From Lysobacter sp. S4-A87 (lineage in GTDB: Bacteria; Pseudomonadota; Gammaproteobacteria; Xanthomonadales; Xanthomonadaceae), in contig NZ_CP093341.1 in NCBI RefSeq assembly GCF_022637455.1, forward strand, positions 1-64,000: DNA of 64,000 bases, read 5' to 3'. The notes under the pieces were generated by a model. The model did no database searches, was not told where the DNA came from, and was given only the letters and a program-made list of their open reading frames with translations. Position 1 is the stretch's first letter, and each line of letters opens with the position of its first letter. The translations under genes and the position numbers were made by a program. Positions 62,496 to 64,000 of this stretch are shown one piece after another.

Positions 62496-63374
62496 ATGAC
62501 AGATAGACGGTCGCATGGTGGATATAACCGCGACCCGGGGACTGGAATGAAAGGACTCAAGCCTGTAACTCGCCGCCATGACGACGCGCTTGCGCGCGTC
62601 AGTTGGGATCAGTTCGAAGTCCTCGTTGCTGGCTACTATCGAAGTCAGGGGTACCAGGTCGAGCACGTGGGGACTGGAGGGACAGGACGGGATTCGGATG
62701 GTGGAATCGACCTGAAGCTCAGGCGCGACGACGGCTGCATCCTCGTCCAATGCAAGCGCTGGACGGCGATGAAGGTTCCGCACAACGCGGTGCACGAGTT
62801 GCTGGGGATCATGGTCAATCAGGGCGCGACCGGCGCCATTCTTATCACCAGTGGCGAGTTCACGAAGGCTGCGATCGAGGCAGCGTCGCGGCAGCGGAAC
62901 TTCAAGCTGATCGACGGCCATGAGCTTCGCGTCATGCTCGGGCCGGTGCCGGACTCGGCGCTGGACTCATTGGCGCGGTTGCGCGGCCCTGCGACGAAAC
63001 TGGCAGGCAAGGCCATGTCGGATTTGGGGCTGGCCGTGGTTGCCAAACTGGTGTTGTTCGGACTGTTTCTGATTCTACTGATTCTGGTGGCTCAGCACAT
63101 GCAGAGCGTCATCCGTTCACTGTCGCCATCCGTGGCTCCTCGCCCGACGACGGAGACGCCAGTATCAGCGCAACCTTCTCCGGCAACTTCGCCTGCGGTG
63201 CCGGCCACCTTGGATACGTGTCACGAAGTGATCGACAAGCCCTCCGGCACGTATATCGATCATTGTGCCAGTGGCAAGCAGATCGTGCAGCCGACGCCTG
63301 AGCGGCTTCGTGAGCAGCGGCGCAGGGCGGATGAGGCAATCAAGGTCATCGCGGAGAGTACTCCGGAGCTTTGA
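62496..63374 (+). CDS. Membrane-anchored Mrr-like restriction endonuclease-domain protein
   Basis: 292 residues. The N-terminal part (~30-150) is a Mrr-cat (PF04471-type) nuclease: WDQFEVLVAGYYRSQGYQVEH, GRDSDGGIDLKL and ILVQCKRW give the D...QxK active site. A single transmembrane helix follows (VVAKLVLFGLFLILLILVAQHM), then a ~110-residue P/T/S-rich periplasmic or cytoplasmic tail with CHEVIDKPSGTYIDHCAS, a possible disulfide. ATG 62496 is used; ATG 62547 is an alternative. Such solitary Mrr-like proteins are often anti-phage or cell-stress nucleases. No modification gene is near. Confidence 0.82.
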   Translation: MTDRRSHGGYNRDPGTGMKGLKPVTRRHDDALARVSWDQFEVLVAGYYRSQGYQVEHVGTGGTGRDSDGGIDLKLRRDDGCILVQCKRWTAMKVPHNAVHELLGIMVNQGATGAILITSGEFTKAAIEAASRQRNFKLIDGHELRVMLGPVPDSALDSLARLRGPATKLAGKAMSDLGLAVVAKLVLFGLFLILLILVAQHMQSVIRSLSPSVAPRPTTETPVSAQPSPATSPAVPATLDTCHEVIDKPSGTYIDHCASGKQIVQPTPERLREQRRRADEAIKVIAESTPEL

Positions 63375-63414
63375 GGCCATTGCTCCGACGGCCCTCACCC
63401 CAACCCCTCTCCCG

Positions 63415-63609
63415 CTAGCGGATTCTGAATTCACCAGGTGTCTGGTTGCTGTCCTTCTCTCTGGTGGCTCGCTGGATCACAAAGGTTGCAAGTCCGGCGA
63501 CCGTTGCGAGAGCCCATTTCCGCCATTCTGGCGCGACGAAGTTCTGGATGGGGAGCGAGGCGAGCAGGACGATGGCGCCGATCAACGTGGCTTGAACGAG
63601 TCGTTTCAT
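63415..63609 (-). CDS. Small hypothetical membrane protein
   Basis: 64 residues with two hydrophobic helices (VQATLIGAIVLLASLPIQNFV; WALATVAGLATFVIQRATR) and a basic tail. Start MKRL is typical. No family is recognised. It runs antisense-convergent to the Mrr-like gene and downstream of the terminator of the OmpA-like gene. Its lower GC than neighbours and small size make it uncertain. Confidence 0.5.
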   Translation of the reverse strand: MKRLVQATLIGAIVLLASLPIQNFVAPEWRKWALATVAGLATFVIQRATREKDSNQTPGEFRIR

Positions 63610-63690
63610 CCGAACGGACGCTAGCGATGCGCGCAGCGCAGCTCCATAGGAAACGCCTCAGGGGATGCGGGAATCTCCAGTGACGCGCAA

Positions 63691-63721
63691 GAAAAAACCG
63701 CCCGCTTTTGGGCGGGCGGTT
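63691..63721 (-). terminator. Terminator after the OmpA-family gene
   Basis: AACCGCCCGC / GCGGGCGGTT stem, with TTTTTTC following on the minus strand. Confidence 0.9.
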
Positions 63722-63768
63722 CCTCGGGTCATGTAGTGCGGGTTTCAGATCGCCTGGATGGCGCTGAT

Positions 63769-63797
63769 CCCGGGTGCGCGTTGCTTACCCGGGCTAC
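63769..63797 (-). repeat. GTAG-headed REP-like palindrome, copy 12
   Basis: CCCGGGTGCGCGTTG ... TTACCCGGGCTAC, 3 bp after the OmpA-like stop codon. Confidence 0.87.
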
Positions 63798-63800
63798 GGG

Positions 63801-64000
63801 TTACTTCGCGCCTTCTTGTTGGCCTTTGTCGACCACGAGCTTCACTACTACCTTGCGGGCGTTGGCGTTGCTGCCTGAACCGGCGTCGGCGGCGACGCCC
63901 ATGCCGTCCGGGGCGCGGACGCGGCCCGGCATCAGGCCGGCCTGCTGTTGCAGGTAGTTCGACACGGCGGCGCCGCGCATCGTGCTCAGGCGCTGGTTGG
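63801..64000 (-). CDS. OmpA-family protein, C-terminal end (truncated by window)
   Basis: The frame enters from the right edge as NQRLSTMRGAAVSNYLQQQ and ends NARKVVVKLVVDKGQQEGAK with a TAA at 63801-63803. N-x-x-LS-x-x-R-A-x-x-V-x-x-YL is the classical OmpA C-terminal (peptidoglycan-binding) helix, and the final strand suits that fold. The insertion between them (GLMPGRVRAPDGMGVAADAGSGSNA) is typical of the longer loop in OmpA-like proteins. The rest lies beyond the window. Confidence 0.75.
   Translation of the reverse strand, partial: NQRLSTMRGAAVSNYLQQQAGLMPGRVRAPDGMGVAADAGSGSNANARKVVVKLVVDKGQQEGAK

Overview
The window is a high-GC chromosomal segment from a gammaproteobacterium of the Xanthomonadaceae, most likely Lysobacter or a close relative such as Luteimonas. 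The grounds are the GC-rich codon use, the rpsP-rimM-trmD-rplS order next to ffh and a cytochrome-assembly protein, feoAB followed by a short cysteine-tailed membrane protein, subtilisin-type autotransporters with proline-rich linkers, and a dispersed GTAG-headed palindromic repeat of the kind known from Stenotrophomonas. The genus is an inference; no rRNA or tRNA gene is visible. Nothing marks it as a plasmid or prophage.

Layout. 1-1261: 3' end of an autotransporter. 1415-5206: a periplasmic aldehyde oxidoreductase operon (paoABC type). 5307-8939: GST, a thiol-disulfide oxidoreductase divergent from an ArsR regulator, a small unknown gene and radA. 9068-14787 (minus): marR, outer-membrane factor, emrA, emrB and purU, a tripartite drug-efflux operon with a folate gene behind it. 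14877-19429: ypjD-like gene divergent from ffh, then rpsP, rimM, trmD and rplS. 19539-25100: remnant of a Mut7-C-type gene, a MATE pump, an HslR-like protein, a nested inverted-repeat element and two tandem amino-acid permeases. 25286-32227: an outer-membrane protein, a NUDIX hydrolase, serA divergent from a D-2-hydroxyglutarate dehydrogenase-like gene, and an overlapping DUF2388 / DUF4105 pair. 32386-40752 (minus): efpL, an SDR dehydrogenase, a PAS-GGDEF-EAL protein overlapping liuE, then liuD and liuC split by a DUF559 nuclease cassette. 40833-43330: Fur-box-like site and feoAB. 43489-48697 (minus): zinc-ribbon protein, bactofilin, liuB, two alanine-rich lipoproteins, thiolase. 49044-54798: two tandem subtilase autotransporters. 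54847-57372 (minus): liuA and leucine dehydrogenase. 57573-64000: Sel1/prolyl-hydroxylase protein, icmF, a membrane-anchored Mrr-like nuclease, a small membrane protein and the C-terminus of an OmpA-family protein.

Functional theme. The most coherent theme is branched-chain amino-acid catabolism. Leucine dehydrogenase (56269-57372), isovaleryl-CoA dehydrogenase (54847-56004), both methylcrotonyl-CoA carboxylase subunits (44640-46250 and 37344-39404), methylglutaconyl-CoA hydratase (39970-40752), HMG-CoA lyase (36454-37347) and a thiolase (47522-48697) cover most of the route from leucine to acetyl-CoA, and IcmF and the SDR could serve valine and isoleucine carbon. These genes lie mostly on the minus strand over about 24 kb, interrupted by iron uptake, cytoskeletal, lipoprotein and autotransporter genes instead of forming one liu operon.

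Non-coding landscape. Twelve copies of a GTAG-headed REP-like palindrome sit in intergenic gaps, several as inverted pairs. A second G-rich repeat family brackets the DUF559 gene. A 114-bp nested hairpin element lies at 21819-21932. Strong hairpin terminators follow rplS, icmF, both alanine-rich lipoprotein genes and the OmpA-like gene.
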